In this document: positions 42,229-52,500 of the stretch, one piece after another
How the letters are laid out: every line of letters begins with the position of its first letter
How positions within the stretch are numbered: the stretch's first letter is position 1
Assembly: GCA_050249695.1 (NCBI GenBank)
Contig: JBFWQA010000002.1
Coordinates: forward strand, 248,001 to 312,000
DNA from: JACKJP01 sp050249695
GTDB lineage: Bacteria > Pseudomonadota > Alphaproteobacteria > Rhizobiales > Tepidamorphaceae
Direction of reading: 5' to 3'
DNA length: 64,000 nucleotides
Notes under the pieces: generated by a model
What the model saw: only the letters and a program-made list of their open reading frames with translations
The model's database searches: none
What the model was told of the DNA's origin: nothing
Position numbers and translations under genes: made by a program

Positions 42229-42427
42229 TCGAGGGTCCCGCTCGGCATCCGGGGTGAGGCCGCCACGGGCGCGTGGTGATCGGACGTGCCCCGCGCGGCG
42301 TATCCATCAGGCGAAGCCGGGTGCCGGCGGGGTTGCTTTCGCGGCGCGCTGATGAGCATGATGCCGGTCCCGCGCCCGGTCAGGACGACGCGCGGGTGAG
42401 GATGATCAACGGAGAGTGCCTTTACGC

Positions 42428-42832
42428 ATGATCGGTCTTGTCGTTGTGACGCATGGCCGGCTGGCGGCGGAATTCCGCGCCGCGGTCGAGCATGTTGTCG
42501 GTCCGCAGGAGCGGTTCGAGAGTATTTCGATCGGCCCGGACGACGACATGGAGGCGCGCCGCATGGAAATACTCGACGCCGTGCAGCGCGCCGATTCCGG
42601 CGACGGGGTCATCATCCTCACGGACATGTTCGGCGGCACCCCCTCCAACCTCGCCATCTCCATCATGGGCCAGGCACCTGTGGAGGTTCTCGCCGGCGTC
42701 AATCTCCCCATGCTCATCAAACTCGCCAGCATCCGCAGCTCGGCAACGCTGTCGGACGCCGTCCACACCGCGATGGAGGCAGGACGGAAGTATATTTCCG
42801 TCGCCAGCGAGATCTTAAACGGACGAGAATGA
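42428..42832 (+). CDS. PTS EIIA component, mannose family (regulatory)
   Basis: This 134-residue protein starts at the ATG at 42428, preceded at distance by GGAGAG. MIGLVVVTHGRLAAEF carries the phosphoacceptor His9, and VIILTDMFGGTPSNLAI is the family signature. No EIIB/EIIC permease genes are present, so this is the regulatory phosphotransfer branch, linked in relatives to metabolism and exopolysaccharide control. Its stop overlaps the HPr start (ATGA). Often named manX or ptsM in relatives. Confidence 0.93.
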   Translation: MIGLVVVTHGRLAAEFRAAVEHVVGPQERFESISIGPDDDMEARRMEILDAVQRADSGDGVIILTDMFGGTPSNLAISIMGQAPVEVLAGVNLPMLIKLASIRSSATLSDAVHTAMEAGRKYISVASEILNGRE

Positions 42833-43140
42833 AAGACAGCCACACCGTCACGGTGCAGATCTGCAATCGCAAGGGGCTGCATGCCCGCGCCTCGGCCGCC
42901 TTCGTGCGCACGGCGGAACGGTTCGATGCCGACATCGCGGTGACCTTAGACGGCCAGACCGTCGGCGGGACTTCGATCATGGCGCTGTTGACGATGGCGG
43001 CCGGCCCCGGCAGCGAAATCGAGATCCGGGCCTCCGGGCCACAGGCCGCCGAGGCGGTCGAAGCCCTGAGGGTGCTTGTCGAAACCGGCTTCGGCGAGGA
43101 TACGGAAGGCCGTTGCCAGCCCGGCCGAGTGGCCATATAA
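42829..43140 (+). CDS. ptsH: phosphocarrier protein HPr
   Basis: This 103-residue protein has His18 in CNRKGLHARASAAF, the EI-dependent phosphosite, and Ser49 in VGGTSIMALL, the HprK target. GPGSEIEIRASGPQAAEAV completes the fold. Its start overlaps the EIIA stop, so both are made together. It passes phosphate from EI (not in window) to the EIIA protein. Presence of Ser49 with hprK three genes upstream implies reversible serine control. Confidence 0.94.
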   Translation: MKDSHTVTVQICNRKGLHARASAAFVRTAERFDADIAVTLDGQTVGGTSIMALLTMAAGPGSEIEIRASGPQAAEAVEALRVLVETGFGEDTEGRCQPGRVAI

Positions 43141-43268
43141 ATATATCTTTATACCTTTAATTGAAGTTTCGGGCCGGCTCTGATATGCCCTGCCCGCGGC
43201 GCAGTCCGGCCGTATCGGAAGCCGGGCCGTCAGCAGTTCAGCTCCAATCCTTCAGCCAAGGAGTTCCC

Positions 43269-44660
43269 ATGGCCGCCGATTATATCGTCAAGGACATCGC
43301 GCTCGCCGATTTCGGCCGCAAGGAAATCATCATCGCCGAAACCGAGATGCCCGGCCTGATGGCCGTGCGCGAGGAGTATGCGGCCGCGCAGCCGCTGAAG
43401 GGCGCGCGGATCGCCGGGTCGCTGCACATGACCGTGCAGACGGCCGTTCTCATCGAGACGCTCGCCGCGCTCGGCGCGCAAGTGCGCTGGGCCTCGTGCA
43501 ACATCTTTTCCACGCAGGACCACGCCGCCGCGGCGATCGCCGCGGGGGGCACCCCCGTCTTCGCTGTGAAAGGCGAGACGCTCGAGGAATACTGGGATTA
43601 CTGCGACCGCATCTTCCTGTTCGACGACGGCGCCAACATGATCCTCGACGACGGCGGCGACGCGACCATGTACATACTTATCGGCGCCCGGGTCGAGGAA
43701 GGCGAAACAGACCTGATCGCCAACCCGGCCTCCGAGGAGGAAACCGTCTTCTTCGCGCAGATCCGCAAGCGCATGGCGTCCGATCCGGGCTGGTTCGTCA
43801 GGCAGCGTCACAAGATCCGCGGCGTTTCGGAAGAGACCACGACGGGCGTGCACCGGCTCTACCAGCTCATGGACAAGGGTCATCTGCCGTTTCCGGCGAT
43901 CAATGTGAACGACTCCGTCACCAAGTCGAAATTCGACAACAAATACGGCTGCCGCGAGAGTCTGGTGGACGGCATTCGCCGGGCGACCGATGTGATGATG
44001 GCGGGCAAGACCGCCGTGGTTTGCGGCTATGGCGATGTCGGCAAGGGGTCCGCCGCCAGCCTGCGCGGCGCCGGCGCGCGCGTGAAGGTGACCGAAGTCG
44101 ACCCGATCTGCGCGCTTCAGGCGGCGATGGACGGCTATGAGGTCGTCCATCTGGAAGATGCCGTGGCGACCGCGGACATCTTCATCACCGCCACCGGCAA
44201 CCGGGACGTCATCCGCCTGGAGCACATGCGCGAGATGAAGGACATGGCGATCGTCGGCAATATCGGCCATTTCGACAACGAGATTCAGGTCGCCCAGCTG
44301 AAGAACCACAAATGGACCAACATCAAGGACCAGGTGGACATGATCGAGATGCCCGCGGGCAACCGGATCATCCTGCTGTCGCAAGGCCGGCTGCTCAATC
44401 TCGGCAACGCGACCGGCCACCCCTCCTTCGTGATGTCCGCCTCCTTCACCAATCAGGTGCTGGCGCAGATCGAGCTGTGGTCCAAGGGCGAGTCCTACGA
44501 AAACAAGGTCTACGTGCTGCCGAAGCACTTGGATGAAAAGGTCGCGCGGCTGCATCTCGACAAGATCGGCGCGAAGCTGACCGAACTGACCAAGACGCAG
44601 GCGGATTATATCGGCGTGACCCCGACCGGACCGTTCAAGCCCGAGCAGTACCGCTACTGA
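43269..44660 (+). CDS. ahcY: adenosylhomocysteinase
   Basis: This 463-residue enzyme starts at the ATG at 43269 (MAADYIVKDIALADFGRKEI) behind AAGGAG. Conserved MTVQTAVLIETLAALGAQVRW, the NAD site AVVCGYGDVGKGSAASLRG and the C-terminal PEQYRY are present. An approximately 40-residue insertion relative to the human enzyme, usual in proteobacteria, is visible (around EEGETDLIANPASEEE). It splits S-adenosylhomocysteine into adenosine and homocysteine with bound NAD. The 128-base leader was inspected for an SAH riboswitch and none was convincing. Confidence 0.97.
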   Translation: MAADYIVKDIALADFGRKEIIIAETEMPGLMAVREEYAAAQPLKGARIAGSLHMTVQTAVLIETLAALGAQVRWASCNIFSTQDHAAAAIAAGGTPVFAVKGETLEEYWDYCDRIFLFDDGANMILDDGGDATMYILIGARVEEGETDLIANPASEEETVFFAQIRKRMASDPGWFVRQRHKIRGVSEETTTGVHRLYQLMDKGHLPFPAINVNDSVTKSKFDNKYGCRESLVDGIRRATDVMMAGKTAVVCGYGDVGKGSAASLRGAGARVKVTEVDPICALQAAMDGYEVVHLEDAVATADIFITATGNRDVIRLEHMREMKDMAIVGNIGHFDNEIQVAQLKNHKWTNIKDQVDMIEMPAGNRIILLSQGRLLNLGNATGHPSFVMSASFTNQVLAQIELWSKGESYENKVYVLPKHLDEKVARLHLDKIGAKLTELTKTQADYIGVTPTGPFKPEQYRY

Positions 44661-44824
44661 CCCGCATGGCGGCTCGACCGGGCCGCGATGGTTGCGACCG
44701 CCGCAGATGTCGGTACATTCAAAGGTGATTCGGGATCGGCCACTCGATCCTGAACCACTCACGGCGCTGGCGGGCAAGCGGCGGGCAGGCCTGCACCGCG
44801 CTGGATTTGCGGGGCAGGAAGCCG

Positions 44825-47332
44825 ATGCGTTGGCGGGCATTGATGACGGGAGCCGTGGCCGCGTTGGCGGCATGTCCCGCCCTTGCCCAGACTGAAACCG
44901 GCGCTCTGTTCGACCAGATTCTGCCCGCGGGTGTGGAAAACTATTTCCTTCTCGCCATCGTCGCCGGCGTCGTCGCCTTCGCCGTCGTCGTCGCAATCCA
45001 CTGGTCGCGCACGCAGGCGCAGCTGACGGCGCTGCGGCAGGAAAGCGACACCGCCCTCGCCCGCCTCCAGGCGGAGCGGGACGCAGGCCTCTCGCTGCTG
45101 ATGGCGGGCTATCCCATCGTCATCCGCTGGGGTCCCGGCAATCGCGGACCGGCGATCGACTGCGCGGCGCCCGCCGGATCTCCGCTGCCGGCCGAGCGCG
45201 CCGAGATTCTCGCCTTCGGGCGCTGGCTGGCCCCCGCCTCGGCGGCCGAACTCGACCACGCCATCGACCTTCTGCGCCGCACCGGCGCGGGCTTCTCGCT
45301 GGCGCTGGCCACGCGCAACGGATCGCCCATCCAGGCCGACGGCATGGCGTCCGGCGCGATGCAGGTGGTGCGGTTCCGCGACAGCGGCGAAAGCGAACGG
45401 GCCTATGCGGAGCTCTATGAGAATTACCGCCTGCTGAAACGCGACGCCGAGGCGCTGCAAACCGTGCTGGAAGCGGTGGCGATGCCGGCATGGCTGCGCG
45501 ATGAGAGCGGCCGTCTGAGCTGGGTGAACGAGGCTTACGCGGCCGCGGCCGGGAGCGGCAGCGCCGCTGCCGCCGTGGAGCGCGGCGCCTCCTTCTTCGG
45601 CGCCGATGCCGACCGCGAGGTCGCGGCGGCGCTTGAGCGCGAGGGCCATTATCGCGGGCACATGACGACACCGGGCAACGGCCGCCACTACGCGCTGAAA
45701 ACCTGCCGCGTCGGCGGGATCGAGGCGGGAATCGCGCTCGACGTCACCGAGGACAGCCGGGCCCTGCGCGCGCTGTCGCAGGAAATCGACGGTCATCTCC
45801 ATACGCTCAACAAGCTCGGCACAGGCGTCGCCCGGTTCGATGGCGGTCACCGGCTTCAGTTCGCCAATACCGCCGTGCGGCGGCTCTGGCAGCTCGATCC
45901 GGAATGGCTCGATGCCGGGCCGCAGGGGGGCGACATCCTGGACGCGCTGCGATCCGCGCGGCGGCTGCCCGACGAAGCCGACTACCGCGGCTGGAAGGAA
46001 CGTTTCCTCACCATTCCCGAAAAGACGCGCGAGGACCTCTGGCGGTTGCCCGACGGCCAGAAACTGCGCGTCGTCGCCGACCCGCAGCCCCAGGGCGGCG
46101 TCGCCTATCTGTTCGAGGACGTCACCGAGCGCATGGCGCTGCAATCACGTTTCGAGCAGGTGTCCGAGCTGCAGCGTGAAACGCTGGACAACCTCAGCGA
46201 GGCCATCGTCGTGTTCGCATCCAACGGACGACTGCGGCTGTCGAATCCGGCGATGCACGAGATGTGGAACCTGGACGAATCCGCCATGGCCAGCGCGCCG
46301 CGCATCGACCAGGTCATCGGCTGGTGCCGCGAGAGGCATGGCGCCGACGAAGACTGGGCCGCGCTGCATGCCGCCGTCACCGGCCTTGAAGATCGCCGGC
46401 AGGGCCTTGAGCGGCGCTTCAGGCGCAGCGACGGCCGCGTCATCCACATGTCCGCCGCACCGCTGCCCGACGGCGGCACGCTGGCTGTATTCATCGACAT
46501 GACGGATGCGGCCAATGTCGAGGAAACGCTGCGGCAGGCGAACGAGGCGCTGACGGCCGCCGCCAAGCTGCGCAACGATTTCCTGCAGAAGATTTCCTAC
46601 GAGCTGCGCGTGCCGCTGACCACCATCATCGGATACGCGCAGATTCTCGCCGGCACGCCCGGCGCGCCGGAGACCCGGCGTATAGAACAGACCGGCCACA
46701 TCCTGACCTCGGCGAACGCCTTGCTGGCCATGATCGACGACATTCTCGATCTGGCGACCGTGGATGCCGGCGCGATGACGCTCGACATTTCCGATATCGA
46801 CATCCCGCGGATCGTCGATGCCGCCTGCGAGGCCCTGCGCGACCGGCTGGAGGCCAAATCGATCGAGGTGTCCGTGGACATCGAGGAGGATATCGGGTCG
46901 CTCAAGGGGGATGCGGCCCGCCTCAGACAGGTGCTTTTCAACATCCTGTCCAACGCGATCGGCTTCAGCCCGGATGGCGGCCGCGTCGAGATCGGCTGCA
47001 CCGGCGACGCCGCCAGCGTGACCTTCACCGTTCGCGACTACGGGACGGGGATACCGGAAGAGCGGCTCGGACGCGTGTTCGACCGGTTCGAAAGCCACAC
47101 CGCCGGCACCGATCACCGTGGCGTCGGGCTCGGGCTTGCGATCGTGCGCAGCTTCGTCGCCCTGCATGGCGGCAACGTGCAGATAGAATCCCGCAAGACG
47201 CAAGGGACGACGGTAACCTTCCGTCTGCCGCGCCTGCCGCAACCGCCGGAAGTCAGGGCGATCCCGTCCTCGGCCCCGCGCGAGCGCGCAACCCCAAACG
47301 ACGACGCGACCCGTAGCCGACGGACCTCGTGA
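44825..47332 (+). CDS. divL: DivL-type atypical sensor kinase (Tyr at phosphoacceptor)
   Basis: This 835-residue protein starts at the ATG at 44825 after AGGAAG. An N-terminal signal/membrane helix is followed by VENYFLLAIVAGVVAFAVVVAIHW (residues 38-60), then about three PAS-like regions (to about 560). The dimerisation box reads FLQKISYELRVPLTTIIGYA: Tyr592 replaces the usual His of SHELRTPL. The ATPase domain is intact (NILSNAIGFSPDGG, RDYGTGIPEERLGRVFDRF, GVGLGLAIVRSF). Tyr at this position defines DivL, which modulates CckA and so CtrA activity in the alphaproteobacterial cell cycle. The neighbours ahcY and tsaE match its conserved locus. Confidence 0.88.
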   Translation: MRWRALMTGAVAALAACPALAQTETGALFDQILPAGVENYFLLAIVAGVVAFAVVVAIHWSRTQAQLTALRQESDTALARLQAERDAGLSLLMAGYPIVIRWGPGNRGPAIDCAAPAGSPLPAERAEILAFGRWLAPASAAELDHAIDLLRRTGAGFSLALATRNGSPIQADGMASGAMQVVRFRDSGESERAYAELYENYRLLKRDAEALQTVLEAVAMPAWLRDESGRLSWVNEAYAAAAGSGSAAAAVERGASFFGADADREVAAALEREGHYRGHMTTPGNGRHYALKTCRVGGIEAGIALDVTEDSRALRALSQEIDGHLHTLNKLGTGVARFDGGHRLQFANTAVRRLWQLDPEWLDAGPQGGDILDALRSARRLPDEADYRGWKERFLTIPEKTREDLWRLPDGQKLRVVADPQPQGGVAYLFEDVTERMALQSRFEQVSELQRETLDNLSEAIVVFASNGRLRLSNPAMHEMWNLDESAMASAPRIDQVIGWCRERHGADEDWAALHAAVTGLEDRRQGLERRFRRSDGRVIHMSAAPLPDGGTLAVFIDMTDAANVEETLRQANEALTAAAKLRNDFLQKISYELRVPLTTIIGYAQILAGTPGAPETRRIEQTGHILTSANALLAMIDDILDLATVDAGAMTLDISDIDIPRIVDAACEALRDRLEAKSIEVSVDIEEDIGSLKGDAARLRQVLFNILSNAIGFSPDGGRVEIGCTGDAASVTFTVRDYGTGIPEERLGRVFDRFESHTAGTDHRGVGLGLAIVRSFVALHGGNVQIESRKTQGTTVTFRLPRLPQPPEVRAIPSSAPRERATPNDDATRSRRTS

Positions 47333-47333
47333 A

Positions 47334-48872
47334 ATGGCATTATCCACGACCGTTTCCGATGCACGCGTGCGCCGGCAGATCGCGCTGGCGGACGAGGCGG
47401 CCAGCGACGCGCTTGCGGCGGAGCTCGCGCTCTACGCACGGCCCGGCGACCTGATCCTGCTTTCCGGCGATCTCGGCGCGGGCAAGACGCATTTCGCCCG
47501 CGCGACGATCCGCGCGATCGCGAACGATGCCGCGCTCGACGTTCCGAGCCCCACCTTCACGCTGCGGCAGGACTATGAGACGGCCCGGTTCCCCGTGGCG
47601 CATTTCGATTTCTATCGGCTGAACAGCGGCGAGGAAGCCGACGAACTCGACATCGACGGCGCGCTGTCGGCGGGCATGGCGCTCGTGGAGTGGCCGGAAC
47701 GGGCGGAATTGCTGCTGCGGGACTGGCCGACGACGCTCAGCCTGCATTTCGATTTCGGGGATAGCGGCGGCCGGACGGCGTCGCTGGAAGGGCGCGGCAG
47801 CTGGGCGGAGCGGCTGGCGCGGCGCGACGTCGTGAACGCCTTCCTGAACGAAACAGGACATGAAGCGGACCACCGTGCCTTTCTGCAGGGAGATGCGTCG
47901 CCGCGGCGCTACGAAAGGCTGCGGCCGGCGGCGGGCGGATCGCTGATCCTTATGGATGCGCCCGAAGCGCCGGACCCCGGCCTTGCCGGCGGGCCGAGCT
48001 ACAGCCGCATTGCCCGGCTGGCCGAAAGCGTGCGCCCCTTCATCGCCATGGCGCGGGGATTGCGCGATGCCGGACTGCACGCCCCGGCCATCCTGGCGGC
48101 GAACGCGCGCGCCGGTCTGATCCTGCTCGACGATCTCGGCGATGGCCGCATCGTCGACGCCGGGGGGCCGATCCCGGAACGCTACGAAGCCGCCGTGGAT
48201 GCGCTCGCGCATTTGCACGGCCGGGACATGCGCGAGGCGGCGGACGGCTACCGCCTGCCGCTCTATGCCATGGAGACGATGCTGGCCGAGGTCAGCCTCG
48301 CCTGCGAGTGGTACCTGCCCTGGCGATACGGTCACCCGGCCATCACGAAGACCGCCGATGAGCTTCAGGCCGCCTTCCGTCTCGTGCTCGAACCGGTGCT
48401 TCACCCGGCGGACAACAAGAGCTGGACCTTGCGCGACTACCACTCCCCCAACATCATCTGGATCGAAAGCGCGGCGGGGATCGACCGGGTCGGAATCATC
48501 GATTTCCAGGACGCGCTGATCGGTCCGGCCGCCTATGACGTCGCCTCGCTGTGCATGGATGCGAGGGTCGATGTTCCCGAGGCGCTGGAAGCACGCCTCC
48601 TCGACCGCTACCTGACCGCGCGCGGGCCCAGTTTCGATCGGGAGGGCTTCCGCCGCGACTACGCGGCGATGGCGGCGCAGCGCAACAGCAAGATTCTCGG
48701 CATCTTCGCGCGCCTCGCCCTGCGCGACGGCAAGACGCGCTACCTGACCCATCAGCCGCGCATCGCCCGCTATCTCAAGCGCGCGCTCGCCCATCCCCAC
48801 CTCAAGCCGGTGAAGGACTGGTACGAGGCCCATCTGCCGGAAGCGCTCGACGAAAAGAAGGTGCTGAAGTGA
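47334..48872 (+). CDS. fusion of TsaE ATPase and AmgK-type sugar kinase
   Basis: This 512-residue two-domain protein has at residues 1-150 TsaE: Walker A LLSGDLGAGKTHFARA, SPTFTLRQDYE, HFDFYRL, the ATPase for tRNA t6A37 synthesis. Residues 165-510 form an aminoglycoside-phosphotransferase-fold kinase of the AmgK type, with active-site loop LRDYHSPNIIWIE and IIDFQDALIGPAAYD. AmgK phosphorylates N-acetylmuramate/GlcNAc at the anomeric position in peptidoglycan recycling. The start overlaps almost directly the end of divL (1 base apart). The next gene is murU, AmgK's pathway partner. This fusion is also known in related genomes. Confidence 0.9.
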   Translation: MALSTTVSDARVRRQIALADEAASDALAAELALYARPGDLILLSGDLGAGKTHFARATIRAIANDAALDVPSPTFTLRQDYETARFPVAHFDFYRLNSGEEADELDIDGALSAGMALVEWPERAELLLRDWPTTLSLHFDFGDSGGRTASLEGRGSWAERLARRDVVNAFLNETGHEADHRAFLQGDASPRRYERLRPAAGGSLILMDAPEAPDPGLAGGPSYSRIARLAESVRPFIAMARGLRDAGLHAPAILAANARAGLILLDDLGDGRIVDAGGPIPERYEAAVDALAHLHGRDMREAADGYRLPLYAMETMLAEVSLACEWYLPWRYGHPAITKTADELQAAFRLVLEPVLHPADNKSWTLRDYHSPNIIWIESAAGIDRVGIIDFQDALIGPAAYDVASLCMDARVDVPEALEARLLDRYLTARGPSFDREGFRRDYAAMAAQRNSKILGIFARLALRDGKTRYLTHQPRIARYLKRALAHPHLKPVKDWYEAHLPEALDEKKVLK

Positions 48873-49585
48873 AGATCACCCGAGCGATGGTGCTGGCGGC
48901 GGGGCTCGGCACCCGGATGCGGCCGATCACCGACAACTGTCCGAAGCCACTTATCCGCGTTGCCGGCGCAGCGCTGCTCGACCACGCGCTGGACCGGCTC
49001 GCGGAAGCCGGAATCGCCCGTGCCGTGGTCAACGTCCATTATCTCGCCGATCAGGTCGAGGCGCATCTCAAAGGGCGCAAGACGCCGAAGATCGTGATCT
49101 CGGACGAGCGCGAAACGCTGCTGGAAACCGGCGGCGGCATCAGGAAGGCGTTGCCGCTGCTCGGCAAGAGCCCGTTCCTGGTCATGAATTCCGACAGCTT
49201 CTGGGTCGAGGGACGCCCGCCGACGCTGCCGCGCATGATGGCGAGCTTCGACCGGAAAAAGATGGACATGCTGCTGCTGCTCGCCGCCAGCACGGCCAGC
49301 ACCGGCTATCACGGCCGGGGCGATTTCGTGCTGCTGCCGGACGGGCGGCTGGAACGGCGCAAGGAGAAGCAAGTCGCTCCCTTCGTCTACACAGGCGTCG
49401 CGATCGTCGATCCGGCGATCTTCAAGGCTACCCCCGAGGGCGCGTTCTCGCTTAACCTGCTGTTCGACCGCGCCATCGACGCCGGCCGGCTCTACGGTCA
49501 GCGCCTCGACGGGTTGTGGATGCACGTCGGAACGCCGGAGGCCATCGGGGAGGCCGAGCAGGCAATCAGCGCCAGCATTCTTTGA
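48869..49585 (+). CDS. murU: N-acetylmuramate alpha-1-phosphate uridylyltransferase-like nucleotidyltransferase
   Basis: This 238-residue protein starts at a GTG (48869) overlapping the previous stop (GTGA). The nucleotidyltransferase motif AMVLAAGLGTRMRPITDNCPKP, VVNVHYLADQVEAHL, ETGGGIRKALPLLG and LVMNSDSFW mark the MurU/NTP-transferase family. With AmgK it makes UDP-N-acetylmuramate from recycled muramate, bypassing MurA (the fosfomycin target). The family call is strong; the MurU-specific activity is inferred from the AmgK neighbour. Confidence 0.85.
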   Translation: MKITRAMVLAAGLGTRMRPITDNCPKPLIRVAGAALLDHALDRLAEAGIARAVVNVHYLADQVEAHLKGRKTPKIVISDERETLLETGGGIRKALPLLGKSPFLVMNSDSFWVEGRPPTLPRMMASFDRKKMDMLLLLAASTASTGYHGRGDFVLLPDGRLERRKEKQVAPFVYTGVAIVDPAIFKATPEGAFSLNLLFDRAIDAGRLYGQRLDGLWMHVGTPEAIGEAEQAISASIL

Positions 49586-49595
49586 AGAGGCACCC

Positions 49596-52500
49596 ATGAA
49601 GGCAACTCCGAAGGTCTGGACCGTTCCGCCCTCGGTGCCCTTTCTGCCCGCGCTCGCCGAAGCGCTGCATCGAGGCCTGCTGCCCGGACTGAACGATGCC
49701 GCCGGCAGGCGGGCGACCATCCTGCTGCCGACGCGGCGCGCCGCGATGCGCCTGACCGAACTCCTCGCCGCCCGCGCCCCCGGGGGCGCGGCGATCGTGC
49801 CGGCGATCCGTACCCTGAGCGACATCGACGCCGACCGCATCGTCACCGACGAGGAGAGGGGCGGCGAGGGCGACATCCAGGGCCTTGCCGGCGAGGCGGC
49901 CGTCGACTTCCTGCGCCGGCCCGTCATCGCGCCGATGGCGCGGCAGCTCGACCTTGCCTGGCTGGTGCTGGAATGGGGGCGGAAGGTCGCCGGCAATCTC
50001 AAACTGCCGAATGGCGACAGCCCCGCCGCGCCGACACAGGCGCGCGAAGCCGCCAGCCTTGCCGGTCAGCTCGCCGGCCTGATGGATTCGCTGGAGATCG
50101 AAGAGGTCGACCCGGCGCGGATTGCCGAACTGGCCAGTGACGGTTTTGAATCCTACTGGGACGTGACGCTCAAATTCCTTTTGATCGTGACGCGCGAATG
50201 GCCCAATATTCTCGCCGGGCAGGGCGCGCTGGACGCCGCGGCGCGGCGCAGCCGGCTGATCGAAGCCTACAGGCTGCGCCTGGAAAAGGAGCGCAGCGAC
50301 GCGCCGGTCATCGCCGCCGGATCGACCGGTTCGGTGCCCGCGACGGCGCGGCTGCTGCGGACCATTGCGCGACTTCCCAACGGGCACGTCATCCTGCCCG
50401 GCCTCGACACCCATCTCGACGAACCCTCGTTCGGCGTGATCGCCGATGGCGACTCGCTGCATCCCGGACATCCGCAATTCGGTCTTGCGCGGCTCCTTCA
50501 GGCGATCGGCACCAGCCGGGATCAGGTTTTGCCGCTCGATCCGCTGGGACGGGAAAACGCCTGCCGCGACCGGCTTTTCAGTTCGCTGATGCGGCCCGCC
50601 GCGACCGCCGAACTTTGGGCCGGGGCGGATAGTTGGCGCGAAAGGGACGAACTGGCGGATTCGCTCGATGGCATAACGCTCATCACGGCGCGCGACGACC
50701 GGGAAGAGGCCCTGTCGATCGCAGCGGCGATGCGCGAGGCGCTGGAAACGCCCGGCAAGCGTGCGGCGCTGGTCACGCCCGACCGCACGCTGGCGCGGCG
50801 GGTCAAGGCGGAACTCGGGCGCTGGGACATCGATGTCGCCGATTCTGCCGGCGTACCGCTTGGCGAGAGCGCCGCCGGCCGTCTGGCGCGGCTGATCGCC
50901 GAAGCGGCGGCGGGGCGGCTGCCGCCAGACCTGACCATCGGCCTCCTGCATCATCCGCTGGCCCGGTTCGGGCTCGACGAAGCGACGCTGCAGAGCGCCG
51001 CGCGGGCGCTGGAAATCCTCGTCCTGCGCGGGCCGAAGCCGGCGCCCGGCAGCGCGGGTCTGATCGTCTCCCTCGATACAAGGCTCGCCGCGCTTGCCGA
51101 TCCCGACGCCCGCGCCGACCGGGTCGTCAGGCGGGCCATGCTGCTGGACGAGCCCGCGCGAGACCTCGCCGGGCGGCTGCACAAGGCGCTCGCGCCGCTG
51201 GAGGCCATCGGCAGCGGCGACCTGCGCGCGCTGGCGACCGCGCATCGCGAGGCCCTGCTGGCCGTGGCGCAGGACGAGGCCGGCCTGATGCCGCCCGAGA
51301 CTGCCGCCGCCGCGGCGCTTCTCGACGAGATCGCGGCCAGCGCCCCCGGCAATCTCACCATCGCACTGGCGGACTATCCCGGCCTTTTCGACACGCTCAT
51401 CGCCGGGCGCAACATGCCCGATTATGGATGCAGCCATCCGCGACTGCAGATCCTCGGCGCGCTGGAAGCCCGCCTCGTCGACAGCGATCTGATGATTCTC
51501 GGCGGCCTCAACGAGGGCGTCTGGCCCGGTGAAACGGTGATCGATCCCTTTCTCGACCGGACGAGCCGCAAGGCCGTCGGTCTGCCCGCGCCGGAGCGCC
51601 GGATCGGCCTCGCCGCGCATGATTTCGTCCAGGCCGCCGCCGGCAGGGAGGTCATTCTGTCGCGTGCCGCGGCAAGCGGCGGCAAGCCGGCGATACCCTC
51701 ACGCTGGCTGCAGCGGCTGCGCACGGTCATCGGCGAAGGGCCCTATGCGGAATTGACCGGACGCGGAACGCGGCTGACGCTCATCGCGCGCGCGCTCGAC
51801 CAGCGATCCCCCGCTACCGGCTTCCCCGAGCCGCGTCCCTGCCCGCCGGTCGACAAGAGGCCCCGCCGCATCAGCGCCAGCCGTATCACGACCTGGATAC
51901 GCGATCCCTATTCAATCTATGCCAGCGCGGTCCTCGGGCTCGATCCGCTGGAAGCCATCGGCGCGGCGCCCGGACCGGCGGAACGCGGCACGTTCATCCA
52001 TGCGGCGCTGGAGCGTTTCGAGCGCGAACGACAGGCCGGGCTTGGCGGCGACCCGCTCGGCCATCTCATCGCCTGCGGCGAAAAGGCCCTCGCACCGTTC
52101 GCCATCCATCCGGAACTGACCGCGCTCTGGCGGCGGCAGTTTGTACGAATCGCCGGCTGGTACATACCCTGGCGCGAGGAGCGCGCCCCGTTCATTGCCA
52201 GCAGCCTGATCGAGCTGCGCGGGACGCTCGATATTCCGGCGCCGGGCGGGCCCTACCGGCTGACGGCCATCGCCGACAGGATCGACGTCATGAAGGACGG
52301 GGCGATCGAAATCCTCGACTACAAGACCGGCGTTCCTCCATCGTCGCCCGCCGTCAGGTCGGGTCTGGAGCCGCAGCTGACGATCGAGGCGGCGATGGCC
52401 GCCGCGGGCGCCTGGGACAGGGCGCATGAAGGACGCTCCGTCGCGGCGCTGCGCTATCTGCGCCTGAGCGGCGGCCATCCCCCGGGCGAGGAATGCGTCA

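Noticed and set aside
43141..43268. Possible SAH/SAM riboswitch in the ahcY leader
   Set aside because: I could not find the conserved core sequences or a convincing pseudoknot by eye. A covariance-model scan would be decisive.
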